Assembly (NCBI RefSeq): GCF_001953865.1
Contig: NZ_MQUQ01000012.1
Location: 62,001-126,000 of the forward strand
Reading direction: 5' to 3'
DNA from: Amycolatopsis coloradensis
GTDB lineage: Bacteria; Actinomycetota; Actinomycetes; Mycobacteriales; Pseudonocardiaceae
DNA length: 64,000 nucleotides
Within the stretch, counting starts at the first letter, position 1. Each line of letters begins with the position of its first letter. Under the pieces are notes generated by a model. The model made no database searches, was not told where the DNA came from, and saw nothing but the letters and a program-made list of their open reading frames with translations. Made by a program: the position numbers and the translations under genes. Below are positions 33,718 through 42,052 of this stretch, one piece after another.

Positions 33718-34290
33718 ATGGCCAATGTGGGGGATGGACTGGATGAGCCGGTCGCCGCTGCTGTTGAGGGTGATCCTCAAGCGGTCGAGCGGTTGCTGGC
33801 GGCCATCCGTCCTTTGGTAGTGCGGTACTGCCGCGCTCGGGTTGGCAGGCAGGAGCGTTCGTTCGCTTCCGCAGACGACGTTGCTCAGGAGGTGTGTCTC
33901 GCGGTGCTCACGGCATTGCCTTCGTACCGTGACCAGGGCCGCCCGTTCCTGGCCTTCGTCTACGGGATCGCCCAGCACAAGGTGGCCGACGCGCATCGCG
34001 CCGCGGCCCGCAACCGCGCCGAACCGGTCGCCGAAGTCCCCGATGAGATCGAGGGCGGCGTCGGCCCCGAGCAGCGCGCCCTCCAGGGCGAGCTGAACGA
34101 GCGCATGTCGCAGCTGCTGCGCGTCCTTCCCGATAAACAGCGTGAGATCGTGGTCCTGCGCGTCGTCGTGGGGTTGTCCGCCGAAGAGACGGCGGAGGCC
34201 GTGGGATCCACGCCCGGCGCCGTCCGGGTGGCTCAGCATCGCGCCCTCGCGCGCCTACGTAAGGTTCTGGCCGCTGAGGAGGTGATCTGA
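33718..34290 (+). CDS. sigD: ECF-type RNA polymerase sigma factor SigD
   Basis: A 190-residue group 4 sigma factor. Region 2 (LAAIRPLVVRYCRARVG, ADDVAQEVCLAVLTAL) and region 4 (LRVLPDKQREIVVLRVVVGLSAEETAEAVGSTPGAVRVAQHRAL) are complete. ATG 33718 is preferred; a TTG 9 bp upstream is open. Its stop abuts the GTG of the anti-sigma gene. In mycobacteria SigD responds to starvation and is held by RsdA. Confidence 0.94.
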   Translation: MANVGDGLDEPVAAAVEGDPQAVERLLAAIRPLVVRYCRARVGRQERSFASADDVAQEVCLAVLTALPSYRDQGRPFLAFVYGIAQHKVADAHRAAARNRAEPVAEVPDEIEGGVGPEQRALQGELNERMSQLLRVLPDKQREIVVLRVVVGLSAEETAEAVGSTPGAVRVAQHRALARLRKVLAAEEVI

Positions 34291-35238
34291 GTGACCGATC
34301 GCGACCATCGGTTCTCCCCTGGGACCGATCGTGAACTGACGGCCTTCGAAAGAGGGCTGACGTCCTCCGAGGCCGAGTTCGCCGCGGATCTGTCGGCCGT
34401 TCAGGCCGACGACGCGCTGCTCGACGCGCTCGGCGGCTCGGACCCGAAGATGGCCGACGACCTCGGCGATCAGGAGCTCAACGCGCTACTGCTGGCCTGG
34501 CGGCGCGACATCGACAGTGAACCGCTCGCGGAACTCGTCGACCTGGACACCGCCGTCACCACCGTGAAGACCGCCGTGCTCGCCCGCAAACACGGGGGAA
34601 GACGCCGGCTGCTGGTCCCGGTGGCCGCCGCCGCGGCCGTCCTGGCCATCGCCTTCGCCGGTACCGGTCTCGCCGCGAAGGACGCGCAGCCTGGTGACAC
34701 GCTCTGGGGCCTGACCAAGGTGCTTTACGCCGACCACGCCCGGTCGGTCGAGGCCGCCGCGGCGGCCAAACTCGATCTGGAGAAGGCCAACCTCGCGCTC
34801 GCCGGTGGGCGACTCGACGACGCGCGCAAGGCGCTCGACGAGGCACAGGCCGCGTTGAGCCAGGTGACCGACGAAGAGAACCGCGATCAGCTGCTCGAGC
34901 AGCATCGCCAGCTGAGCGCTCAGCTGCAGAACCCCGGCCAGCAGCCGTTGCCGCCGGATCAGCAGCAGCCGACGCAGACCCCGGTCGCGACCACGCCTCA
35001 GCCCACTCCGCAGCCGACCGCTCCGCCGACGTCGCTGCCAGGAGGCGGAAACCCCGGCACCAGCCTGCCGGGCACCACCACTCCCACCCCCACCCCGCCG
35101 ACTTCGACGAGCGAGCCGCCTCCGCCGACGACGTCGACGACACCGCCCGCTTCGGGCAACGACCCCGGTGGCCCGCGCAACGAGCCGTCGCCGGGTGCCG
35201 GAGTACAGGCACCCGCCGCCGGGGCCGAGACGCCGTAA
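34291..35238 (+). CDS. rsdA: Anti-sigma-D factor RsdA
   Basis: A 315-residue single-pass membrane anti-sigma factor. The cytoplasmic part (1-100) includes the SigD-binding segment around DLGDQELNALLLAWRRDI; a membrane helix (LLVPVAAAAAVLAIAFAGTGLAA) follows, then a coiled-coil external region (AKLDLEKANLALAGGRLDDA) and a Pro/Thr/Gln-rich tail from about residue 215. GTG directly abuts the sigD stop. In Mycobacterium the ClpXP protease and external proteolysis release SigD; here that is by analogy. Confidence 0.9.
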   Translation: MTDRDHRFSPGTDRELTAFERGLTSSEAEFAADLSAVQADDALLDALGGSDPKMADDLGDQELNALLLAWRRDIDSEPLAELVDLDTAVTTVKTAVLARKHGGRRRLLVPVAAAAAVLAIAFAGTGLAAKDAQPGDTLWGLTKVLYADHARSVEAAAAAKLDLEKANLALAGGRLDDARKALDEAQAALSQVTDEENRDQLLEQHRQLSAQLQNPGQQPLPPDQQQPTQTPVATTPQPTPQPTAPPTSLPGGGNPGTSLPGTTTPTPTPPTSTSEPPPPTTSTTPPASGNDPGGPRNEPSPGAGVQAPAAGAETP

Positions 35239-35253
35239 CACCTCAAGAACAGC

Positions 35254-35291
35254 GAAAGGGCCTAGTGAGATCTCTCACCAGGCCCTTCGCC
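35254..35291 (+). terminator. Terminator after rsdA
   Basis: CGAAAGGGCCT-A-GTGAG and CTCAC-C-AGGCCCTTCG pair around ATCT, leading straight into a TTAG/CTAA element. It lies between convergent rsdA and the DUF5319 gene. Confidence 0.75.
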
Positions 35292-35312
35292 TTTAGCGGG
35301 CTAAACGCGATC
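35288..35312. repeat. TTAG/CTAA element between rsdA and the DUF5319 gene
   Basis: CGCCTTTAGCGGGCTAAACG then CGATC; its last bases overlap the stop codon of the DUF5319 gene. Confidence 0.85.
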
Positions 35313-35697
35313 AGTAAGCGCTCTCGTTCGCCGTGACACCGTCCGCGAACCCGCGGCAGTAATCCCAGCTCACGTAGTCACCGGGGTTCGGATCGAACGC
35401 GGGCTCGTGCGGCCGCATCCGTCCGTCGGCGAGCAGTTGCTCGAGACTGGCGCGGAGCAGATGCCAGTCGTGGTAGTGGGGTTCGTCGCATTCACCGCAG
35501 TCGACCACGATCCCACGTACCCCGCGCGGTTCGAGAAGCGCCTGGTAGACGGCGAGATCGGAGAGGTCGGCCAGCAACTCGGTGCGCTCTTCGTCGCTGA
35601 TCGGCTCGTCGAGCCGGTCAGCTTCGTCGATGAACGCGCGGGCCGGGTCGTCCGGGTCATCCGCGAACGGGTCTGGGGGCAACGCATCTTGCGGCAC
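35311..35697 (-). CDS. DUF5319 family protein
   Basis: A 128-residue acidic protein, the counterpart of mycobacterial Rv3412 by position and content. The N-terminal third is rich in Asp (PFADDPDDPARAF). The conserved core has GIVVDCGECDEPHYHDWHLLRASLEQLL and ends YVSWDYCRGFADGV. The CxxC, HxH and later Cys could bind a metal; this is a suggestion from spacing only. It reads against sigD-rsdA and divergently from guaB2. Function unknown. Confidence 0.88.
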   Translation of the reverse strand: MPQDALPPDPFADDPDDPARAFIDEADRLDEPISDEERTELLADLSDLAVYQALLEPRGVRGIVVDCGECDEPHYHDWHLLRASLEQLLADGRMRPHEPAFDPNPGDYVSWDYCRGFADGVTANESAY

Positions 35698-35820
35698 GCC
35701 TGCACGCTACCGGGCGCCCACCCGGGCCGGGCGGCCGCCCGGCCCGGATATCATGAGGGGCAGGCCCTCGCGTCGCTAGAGCGACTCGTTCATCACCGCC
35801 AGGAAGGCCCTTCGCCTGCT

Positions 35821-37332
35821 ATGACCAGCGACAGCGTCACCGCCCCCGTCCCGAGCAAGTTCGCCATGCTCGGGCTGACCTTCGACGACGTGCTGCTGCT
35901 GCCGGCCGAGTCCGACGTGGTGCCCAGTGCGGTCAGCACCCGCACCCGGCTGTCCCGCAACGTCACCCTGAACATCCCGCTGGTCTCCGCCGCGATGGAC
36001 ACGGTCACCGAAGGCCGGATGGCCATCGCGATGGCCCGCCAGGGCGGGATGGGCGTGCTGCAGCGCAACCTGCCGATCGATGACCAGGCGTCCGCCGTCG
36101 AGGTGGTCAAACGCTCCGAAGCGGGCATGGTGACCGACCCGGTCACGTGTTCGCCGGAGGACACCCTCGCCGAGGTCGACGCGCTGTGCGCCCGGTTCCG
36201 GATCTCCGGGGTGCCGGTGACCGACGCCGCCGGGACGCTGGTGGGCATCATCACCAACCGCGACATGCGGTTCGAGGTCGATTTCACCCGCGCGGTGCAC
36301 GAGGTGATGACGAAGCTGCCACTGGTCACCGCGCAGGTCGGGGTCACCGCGGAGGCCGCGCTGGGGCTGCTGCGCCGCCACAAGATCGAGAAGCTGCCGA
36401 TCGTCGACGGCGCGGGCAAGCTGCGCGGGCTGATCACAGTCAAGGACTTCGTCAAGACCGAGCAGTACCCCAACGCCTCCAAGGACACCAACGGCCGCCT
36501 GATCGTCGGTGCCGCCGTCGGTGTCGGTCCGGACGGGCACAAGCGCGCGATGGCGCTGGCCGACGCCGGGGTCGACGTGCTGATGGTCGACACCGCGCAC
36601 GGGCACTCCCGCGCCGTCGTCGAGACCGTCGCGCTGTTGAAGAAGGAACTCGGCGACACCGTCGACATCGTCGGCGGCAACGTCGCGACCCGGGCAGGCG
36701 CGCAGGCGCTGGTGGAAGCGGGCGCGGACGGGATCAAGGTCGGCGTCGGCCCGGGCTCCATCTGCACCACCCGCATCGTCGCCGGGGTCGGCGTGCCGCA
36801 GATCTCCGCGATCTACGAGGCCGACCAGGCGGCGCGCCCGGCCGGGATCCCGGTGATCGGCGACGGCGGCATCCAGTACTCGGGCGACATCGCGAAGGCG
36901 ATCGCGTCCGGCGCGTCCACCGTGATGCTCGGCAGCCTGCTCGCCGGGACGGCCGAATCGCCCGGTGACCTGATCCTGGTCAACGGCAAGCAGTTCAAGA
37001 CCTATCGCGGAATGGGCTCGCTGGGCGCCATGCAGTCGCGCGGGCAGGCGAAGTCCTACTCGAAGGACCGCTACGCGCAGGACGACGTGCTGAGCGAGGA
37101 CAAGCTGGTCCCCGAGGGCATCGAGGGGCGGATCCCGTTCCGCGGGCCGCTCGCGAACGTCGTCCACCAGCTGGTGGGCGGGCTGCGGTCGGGAATGGGC
37201 TACGCGGGTGCGTCGACGATCCCCGAGCTGCAGGAGGCGCAGCTGGTGCGGATCACCGCGGCCGGGCTCAAGGAGAGCCACCCGCACGACGTCACGATGA
37301 CCGTCGAGGCGCCGAACTACACCACCCGGTAG
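35821..37332 (+). CDS. guaB2: Inosine-5'-monophosphate dehydrogenase
   Basis: A 503-residue IMPDH that converts IMP to XMP with NAD, the committed step to GMP. LTFDDVLLLPAESDVVPS starts the barrel; two CBS domains interrupt it (about residues 100-215); the catalytic loop GPGSICTTR holds Cys315; the flap GYRGMGSLGAMQ-type segment (TYRGMGSLGAM) and C-terminal AGASTIPEL are present. ATG 35821 gives the normal length. It lies in the conserved sigD-guaB2 order. Confidence 0.97.
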   Translation: MTSDSVTAPVPSKFAMLGLTFDDVLLLPAESDVVPSAVSTRTRLSRNVTLNIPLVSAAMDTVTEGRMAIAMARQGGMGVLQRNLPIDDQASAVEVVKRSEAGMVTDPVTCSPEDTLAEVDALCARFRISGVPVTDAAGTLVGIITNRDMRFEVDFTRAVHEVMTKLPLVTAQVGVTAEAALGLLRRHKIEKLPIVDGAGKLRGLITVKDFVKTEQYPNASKDTNGRLIVGAAVGVGPDGHKRAMALADAGVDVLMVDTAHGHSRAVVETVALLKKELGDTVDIVGGNVATRAGAQALVEAGADGIKVGVGPGSICTTRIVAGVGVPQISAIYEADQAARPAGIPVIGDGGIQYSGDIAKAIASGASTVMLGSLLAGTAESPGDLILVNGKQFKTYRGMGSLGAMQSRGQAKSYSKDRYAQDDVLSEDKLVPEGIEGRIPFRGPLANVVHQLVGGLRSGMGYAGASTIPELQEAQLVRITAAGLKESHPHDVTMTVEAPNYTTR

Positions 37333-37413
37333 TCCGCCCTTTAGGACACTTACGCATCCGGTTCCGTTCTCGGGAGACTTGGCCCGCTGATCAAGTCTTC
37401 TGGGAGGAACCTG

Positions 37414-37896
37414 ATGTCTTTCTCACTGACCACCTCGCGGCGTACCGCGCTGGCCGTCTTCGCGGCCGCTGTCCTCGGGCTCGGCGGCGGGGTGGCGGCT
37501 TCGGCCGTCCCCACCGCTTCCGCCGCGCCTGCCGAGGCAGGGGAAGCCGCCGGGCTCCAGGCGTCGCCGGGTGAGCTGTGGAAGCGCACCGAGCTGTACT
37601 TCGGCACGACGAAGCCGGGCGGCGGCGAACTGACCGACACCGAGTTCACGGCTTTCACCGACAAGGTCGTCACCCCGCGGTTCCCGGACGGGTTCACCGA
37701 GCTGACCGGGCGCGGCCAGTGGCGCGGTGCGGCCGGGGTGATCTCGCGGGAGAAGTCGAAGATGATCATCGTCGTGTACCCGTTCAGCGACCGCGACGCG
37801 AACCGCGAGATCGAGGAGATCCGGACCGCCTACAAAAAGACGTTCTCCCAGGAATCCGTCCTCCGGACCGACTCCGTGGAGAAGGTCTCGTTCTGA
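37414..37896 (+). CDS. Secreted DUF3574 protein
   Basis: A 160-residue exported protein: signal peptide (residues 1-38, ALAVFAAAVLGLGGGVAASA, likely cut after ASA) followed by the DUF3574 core YFGTTKPGGGELTDTEF, VVTPRFPDGFTELTGRGQWRG and a conserved YKKTF helix. Function unknown. GGGAGGAACCTG precedes the ATG. It sits between guaB2 and guaB3, which are closer in mycobacteria. Confidence 0.85.
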   Translation: MSFSLTTSRRTALAVFAAAVLGLGGGVAASAVPTASAAPAEAGEAAGLQASPGELWKRTELYFGTTKPGGGELTDTEFTAFTDKVVTPRFPDGFTELTGRGQWRGAAGVISREKSKMIIVVYPFSDRDANREIEEIRTAYKKTFSQESVLRTDSVEKVSF

Positions 37897-37913
37897 CCCT
37901 CCAGCCCCACCGC

Positions 37914-37940
37914 GCGCGTTTAGCGGGCTAACCGTGAAAC
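37914..37940. repeat. TTAG/CTAA element after the DUF3574 gene
   Basis: GCGCGTTTAGCGGGCTAACC then GTGAAAC; the right arm is decayed. Confidence 0.7.
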
Positions 37941-38058
37941 TGGTGAGGCAGGTGGGGCTGGTGTGACTTCGGGGCCGGTTCGGGTGCCCCGTGCGCAGGT
38001 CACCCACGCGGCCTAGCGACAATGAGGTGTAACGGTCGTCGGTGAGAAGGGACTTGAC

Positions 38059-39192
38059 GTGCGGGATCTGGTCGAGATCGGCATGGGCCGCACCGCGCGG
38101 CGGGCGTATGACCTCGATGACGTGGAAATCGTGCCGTCGCGGCGCACCAGGTCGTCTTCGGTCGTGTCCACCGCCTGGCAGATCGACGCGTACCGCTTCG
38201 AGCTGCCGCTGGTCACCCACCCCACCGACGCGATCGTGTCGCCGGGCACCGCGGTGGCCGTCGGCGAGCTCGGCGGGCTGGGCGTCCTCAACGCCGAAGG
38301 GCTCTGGGCGCGGCACCCGAACGTCGAGGACGCGATCTTCCGCCTCGTCCGGGCGGCCGAGGACACTGAGGACCCGACCGCGATCGTGCGCGAGCTGCAG
38401 GAACTGCACTCCGCACCGATCCGGTTGGACCTGCTGACCGAGGCGATCAAGACCGTCCGCGAGTCCGGGGTCACGGTGGCCGCGCGGGTCAGCCCGCAGC
38501 ACGCCGCCGAACTCACGCCGGATCTGCTGAAGGCAGGCGTCGAGATCCTGGTCGTGCAGGGCACGATCATTTCGGCCGAACACGTCCAGAGGGACGCCGA
38601 GCCGTTGGACCTGAAGGACTTCATCGGACGGCTCGACGTCCCGGTGATCGCCGGCGGGGTCAGCGACTACCGCACCGCGATGCACCTGATGCGCACCGGA
38701 GCGGCCGGCGTCATCGTCGGCCACGGCGCCAGCCGCGGCGTGACGAGCACCGACAGCGTGCTCGGGATCGGAACGCCGATGGCGACCGCGATCGTCGACG
38801 CCGCGGCCGCGCGCCGTGACTACCTCGACGAGACCGGCGGCCGGTACGTGCACGTGCTCGCCGACGGCGGGATGAGCGTGTCCGGTGACATCGCCAAGGC
38901 CATCGCCTGCGGTGCCGACGCGGTCATGCTGGGCGCGCCGCTGGCCGCCGCCTCCGAGGCGCCGGGGCAGGGGCTCTACTGGACGTCGGCGGCCGCGCAC
39001 CCGTCGCTGCCGCGTTCGCGCGTGGCGCTGGGGCCGGACTACGCCGTCGACCTCAAGACGCTGCTCTTCGGGCCGTCCTCGGACGCCGAGGGCGTCGTGA
39101 ACCTCTTCGGCGCGCTTCGCCGCGCGATGGCGAAGACGGGCTACTCGGACCTGAAGGAGTTCCAGCGCGTCGGCCTGACTGTCCGCCGCTGA
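38059..39192 (+). CDS. guaB3: GuaB3-type IMP dehydrogenase-related protein
   Basis: A 377-residue IMPDH-like barrel without CBS domains. It begins VEIGMGRTARRAYDLDDVEIVPS, the GuaB3 signature; phosphate-binding segments such as VLADGGMSVSGDIAKAIACGADAVMLG are kept. The catalytic Cys loop of true IMPDH is not found (GHGASRGVTST stands in its place), so IMPDH activity is doubtful, in line with the mycobacterial paralogue. Starts with GTG after GAAGGGAC. Confidence 0.93.
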   Translation: MRDLVEIGMGRTARRAYDLDDVEIVPSRRTRSSSVVSTAWQIDAYRFELPLVTHPTDAIVSPGTAVAVGELGGLGVLNAEGLWARHPNVEDAIFRLVRAAEDTEDPTAIVRELQELHSAPIRLDLLTEAIKTVRESGVTVAARVSPQHAAELTPDLLKAGVEILVVQGTIISAEHVQRDAEPLDLKDFIGRLDVPVIAGGVSDYRTAMHLMRTGAAGVIVGHGASRGVTSTDSVLGIGTPMATAIVDAAAARRDYLDETGGRYVHVLADGGMSVSGDIAKAIACGADAVMLGAPLAAASEAPGQGLYWTSAAAHPSLPRSRVALGPDYAVDLKTLLFGPSSDAEGVVNLFGALRRAMAKTGYSDLKEFQRVGLTVRR

Positions 39193-39212
39193 CCCTGCCT
39201 CACCGCCCCGGC

Positions 39213-39246
39213 CCGGATCGCGTTTAGCCCGCTAAACGCGATCCGG
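39213..39246. repeat. Fully symmetric TTAG/CTAA palindrome
   Basis: Two 16-bp arms (CCGGATCGCGTTTAGC and its exact complement) flank a CC centre. This is the most symmetric copy in the window. Confidence 0.88.
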
Positions 39247-39346
39247 GCCGGGTTCGTCCATATCCGGGACAAGAACGATCTTCGGCCGATAAGGTGTCTC
39301 CGGTTAGGCCATTTGGCCTTGGTGATTATTACTGGAGGGATCATCA

Positions 39347-39712
39347 ATGCTGCATAAGCTTCGTGTCTTGCTGCTGGGGGCAGTGGCGGTTACGGGACTG
39401 GTGGTGGTGTCCGCGCCGGCGGCCCAGGCCGCCGGTTACACCGCGGTCGTCCAGGCCGCGGGTTATGGCCGGACGGTCATCCTGTGGCGGAACGACAACA
39501 ACCAGTGCTTCCACGCCGAGGGGAAGAACCTGCTGCGCGGCGAGGTCGTCGCCGTGGTCAAGAACGAGTCGGAGGTGCTCAGCGCGACCTCTCCGGCCGA
39601 CGGATCGAACGTCAGCACGGCTTCTTTTTGCAGCCGGGGCTCCTACTACCACGGTGCTCTCGATCTGCGCGCTCCTGACGTCTTCGTGAAGACGCAGCCC
39701 TGGTCGACCTGA
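39347..39712 (+). CDS. Small secreted protein of unknown function
   Basis: A 121-residue protein with a clear signal peptide (LLLGAVAVTGLVVVSAPAAQA, cut near residue 28). The mature 93 residues are beta-rich with two Cys (NQCFHAEGK and ASFCSRGSYYH) that could form a disulfide. No family recognised. ACTGGAGGGATCATCA gives a good ribosome site. It is monocistronic with its own terminator. Confidence 0.75.
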   Translation: MLHKLRVLLLGAVAVTGLVVVSAPAAQAAGYTAVVQAAGYGRTVILWRNDNNQCFHAEGKNLLRGEVVAVVKNESEVLSATSPADGSNVSTASFCSRGSYYHGALDLRAPDVFVKTQPWST

Positions 39713-39735
39713 TCCTGGCCGCCTGACGTGACCTG

Positions 39736-39772
39736 AGAGGGCTGGATGACCCGCGGTCATCCAGCCCTCTTT
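39736..39772 (+). terminator. Intrinsic terminator after the small secreted protein gene
   Basis: A 16-bp perfect stem AGAGGGCTGGATGACC with its complement and a 3-base loop, followed by TT. Confidence 0.85.
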
Positions 39773-39780
39773 CGTGCCCA

Positions 39781-39814
39781 GCGGATCGCGTTCAGCCCGC
39801 TAAACGCGATCCGG
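39781..39814. repeat. TTAG/CTAA element at the 3' end of the broken DUF664 gene
   Basis: GCGGATCGCGTTCAGCCCGC then TAAACGCGATCCGGG, near-symmetric. Its right part overlaps the end of the pseudogene, giving the last codons (DRV). Confidence 0.8.
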
Positions 39815-40386
39815 GCGGTGAGCCGGTGCCGCTTTGGCCGCCCGCTCGATTTCCGCGCGCCGGCTCTCCCAGAAGGCCGCGTCCTGCCCCCGCCGGGCCA
39901 TGGCTTCCGCGCCCATCTCGACTTCGCCGTCCAGCTGTTCCCGCAGGATGTCGGCGTGCCCGGCGTGCCTGCTGGTCTCCGTGAGGACATAGACCAGGAC
40001 GTTGAACAGCAGCACGTCCGGACGTGGCCACCAGGGCACGTGGCCGGGCGAGTCGATGGTGAGTGCGGCGATCGTCGCGTCGGAGTGGGCACAGACGCGC
40101 CGGTAGCGGCCGGTGATCTCGTCGCGTGTTTCGTGCTCGGTCACCCACAGGTCGGCACCGCGCTGTTCGAGGTCGTCCCACCGGGGAACGGCCGATCGAA
40201 GACCTCGCCGAACTACCGGGACTCCCAGACCGACAGGTGCTTGACCAGGCCGAGAAGGTTGGTGCCGGTGGAGGTCAGCGGACGACGGATGTCGTACTCG
40301 GACAGCCCGTCGAGCTTCGCGAGCATCGCCTCGCGGATCTCTCGCAGGTCATCGTGCAGGTACTCCTTCGCGACTTCGTCGATCAT
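39800..40386 (-). pseudogene. DinB-type DUF664 protein, broken
   Basis: Reading back from an ATG at 40386 gives an intact DUF664 N-terminus (EVAKEYLHDDLREIREAML, LVKHLSVWESR), then a TAG at 40215-40213 where Tyr is expected, then FGEVFDRPFP and a frame break near 40183 (one C missing in a C run). The rest (EHETRDEITGRYRRVCAHSDATI, HAGHADILREQLDG) is intact to 39800. The family is metal-dependent and may use mycothiol. Two independent lesions show that this copy is dead. Confidence 0.8.
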
Positions 40387-40400
40387 GGTCCGAGCATGCC

Positions 40401-40431
40401 GCGGATCGCGTTTAGCCCGCTAAAGGCGAGC
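40401..40431. repeat. TTAG/CTAA element at the 3' end of the WYL regulator gene
   Basis: GCGGATCGCGTTTAGCCCGC then TAAAGGCGAGC. On the reverse strand it supplies PLAG and the TAA stop of the regulator. Confidence 0.8.
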
Positions 40432-41407
40432 TGGTCCCCGCGGCGCGGCTCGCGCGACGGGACAGCTCGGCGAACGCCGCGCGTAACTCCGGCGGACCGA
40501 CCACCTCGATCTCGGTGTCGAAGCGGGCCAGCGCCGCCGCGAGAGCGGCCCAGGACCAGGCCCCTGTCGTCAGCCGGGTCCGGGCGCCGCCGAGTTCCTC
40601 GACGACACCGTCACCGGCGAACGGCGCCACCTCCGCCGCAGGCAGGCCGAGGATCACCTCGCCGCGGCAGGGCCAGGCGTTCGTGCTCTCGGAGCCCTTG
40701 AACCGGGCGGACAGGAAGGCGGCCACGTCGCCGCCCGGCACTTCACGGGGAACGAACCGCGGTCCGGTCGGGACGCGCGGCGTCATCCGGTCGGCACGGT
40801 AGGTCCGCCAGTCTTCGCGGTCGGGGTCCCAGCCGACGACGTACCAGCGCCCGGCCCGCACCACGAGGTGGTGAGGGTGCACCCGGCGCGGTTTGGCGTC
40901 CTCAGGGCGTCCCGGCGAGCGGTAGTCGAACCTCACCTCCTCCCCAGCACGGATCGCGATGCTCAGCGTGAGCAGGATTCCCGTGTCGGCCTGCGCGTCG
41001 ACGCCGTGCCCGGCCGCGCTGATCTCGAGGGCGTCGACGCGGTGCCGCAACCGCGACGGCAGCACCTGCCGCACGGTGGCCAGTGCCCGCGCGGCCGCCT
41101 CCTCGATGCCCGCGCCCGTCCCGACGGCGATCCGCAACGCCACGGCGAGCGCGACAGCCTGCTCCTCATCGAACAACAGGGGAGGCATCTGACTGCCCGC
41201 TTCGAGCCGGTAGCCGCCATCAGGGCCCTTGACCGCCTGGACCGGATATCCCAGCTCGCGCAGCCTGTCGACGTCGCGGCGCACTGTCCGCTCGCTGACG
41301 CCCAGCCGCTCGGCGAGCAGGCCGCCCGGCCAGTCGCGGCGGGCCTGCAGCATCGACAGCAGTGACAGCAGCCGGCTGGAGGTCGTCGTCGAAGAGGCGA
41401 TCGGCAT
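40412..41407 (-). CDS. WYL-domain transcriptional regulator (YafY type)
   Basis: A 331-residue regulator. N-terminal helix-turn-helix (LSLLSMLQARRDWPGGLLAERLGVSERTVRRDVDRLRELG), central WYL domain (VRAGRWYVVGWDPDREDWRTYRADR) and a C-terminal WCX extension. WYL domains bind ligands or nucleic acid. It is divergent from the VOC protein gene, a pairing often seen, and probably regulates it. Its final PLAG and stop come from a repeat. Confidence 0.88.
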   Translation of the reverse strand: MPIASSTTTSSRLLSLLSMLQARRDWPGGLLAERLGVSERTVRRDVDRLRELGYPVQAVKGPDGGYRLEAGSQMPPLLFDEEQAVALAVALRIAVGTGAGIEEAAARALATVRQVLPSRLRHRVDALEISAAGHGVDAQADTGILLTLSIAIRAGEEVRFDYRSPGRPEDAKPRRVHPHHLVVRAGRWYVVGWDPDREDWRTYRADRMTPRVPTGPRFVPREVPGGDVAAFLSARFKGSESTNAWPCRGEVILGLPAAEVAPFAGDGVVEELGGARTRLTTGAWSWAALAAALARFDTEIEVVGPPELRAAFAELSRRASRAAGTSSPLAG

Positions 41408-41519
41408 ATTTCACCATCGCACAAGTAGCGGACGTTCCCTGACCGGTACCGCTGACACCGTGGTTCTTGTCGCCGGAAGCCTCCGGCGGTGGAACCAACC
41501 CGTGAAGGACCGGAACACC

Positions 41520-41996
41520 ATGTCGCTCAACGCTGTCGCCCACCTGAACTTCCACGGCCAGGCCCGCGAAGCCCTGAAGTTCTACCAATCGGTCTTCGGC
41601 GGCCAGCTCACCGTTGTCACCTACGCCGACTTCGGGATGCCCGCCGAGCTGCCCGGCGCCACCCACGTCGTGTTCGGCCAGGTCTTGGCCGGCAACGGCT
41701 TCCAGGTCATGGCCTACGACGTGCCCGGCGAGCACACGCCAGTGACTCCGGGCGCGCCCGGCACGCATCGCGAAAACGGCATAACGATCACCAAGGAGCC
41801 TTTCTTCCTCTCCGTCCGCGGCGAGAACGTCGACGAGGTCACCCCCGTGTGGGAGGGCCTCGCCAAGGGCGCGACCGTGATCGAGGCGTTCGGCCCCGCA
41901 CAGTGGGCGCCCGCCTTCGGGATGCTCGCCGATCGCTTCGGCGTCACCTGGATCATCGATGTCGCAGCCGAGCACACGCAGACGGGTGGAAGGTGA
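41520..41996 (+). CDS. VOC-superfamily (PhnB-like) protein
   Basis: A 158-residue glyoxalase-fold protein of the PhnB/3-demethylubiquinone methyltransferase-like group. AHLNFHGQAREALKFYQSVFGG is the N-terminal motif; FGPAQWAPAFGMLADRFGVTWIIDV the C-terminal one. It probably binds a metal or small ligand; no activity can be assigned. ATG 41520 is divergent from the WYL regulator with about 110 bp between. Confidence 0.85.
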   Translation: MSLNAVAHLNFHGQAREALKFYQSVFGGQLTVVTYADFGMPAELPGATHVVFGQVLAGNGFQVMAYDVPGEHTPVTPGAPGTHRENGITITKEPFFLSVRGENVDEVTPVWEGLAKGATVIEAFGPAQWAPAFGMLADRFGVTWIIDVAAEHTQTGGR

Positions 41997-42038
41997 CTGG
42001 CCAGTAACTTACCTCTGGTCAGAAGGGGTGGCCGGGGT

Positions 42039-42052
42039 TACAGTCGAGGGTG
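42039..42052 (+). promoter_or_regulatory. Probable leaderless promoter of choD
   Basis: TACAGT at 42039-42044 ends 7 bp before the GTG at 42052. Confidence 0.4.
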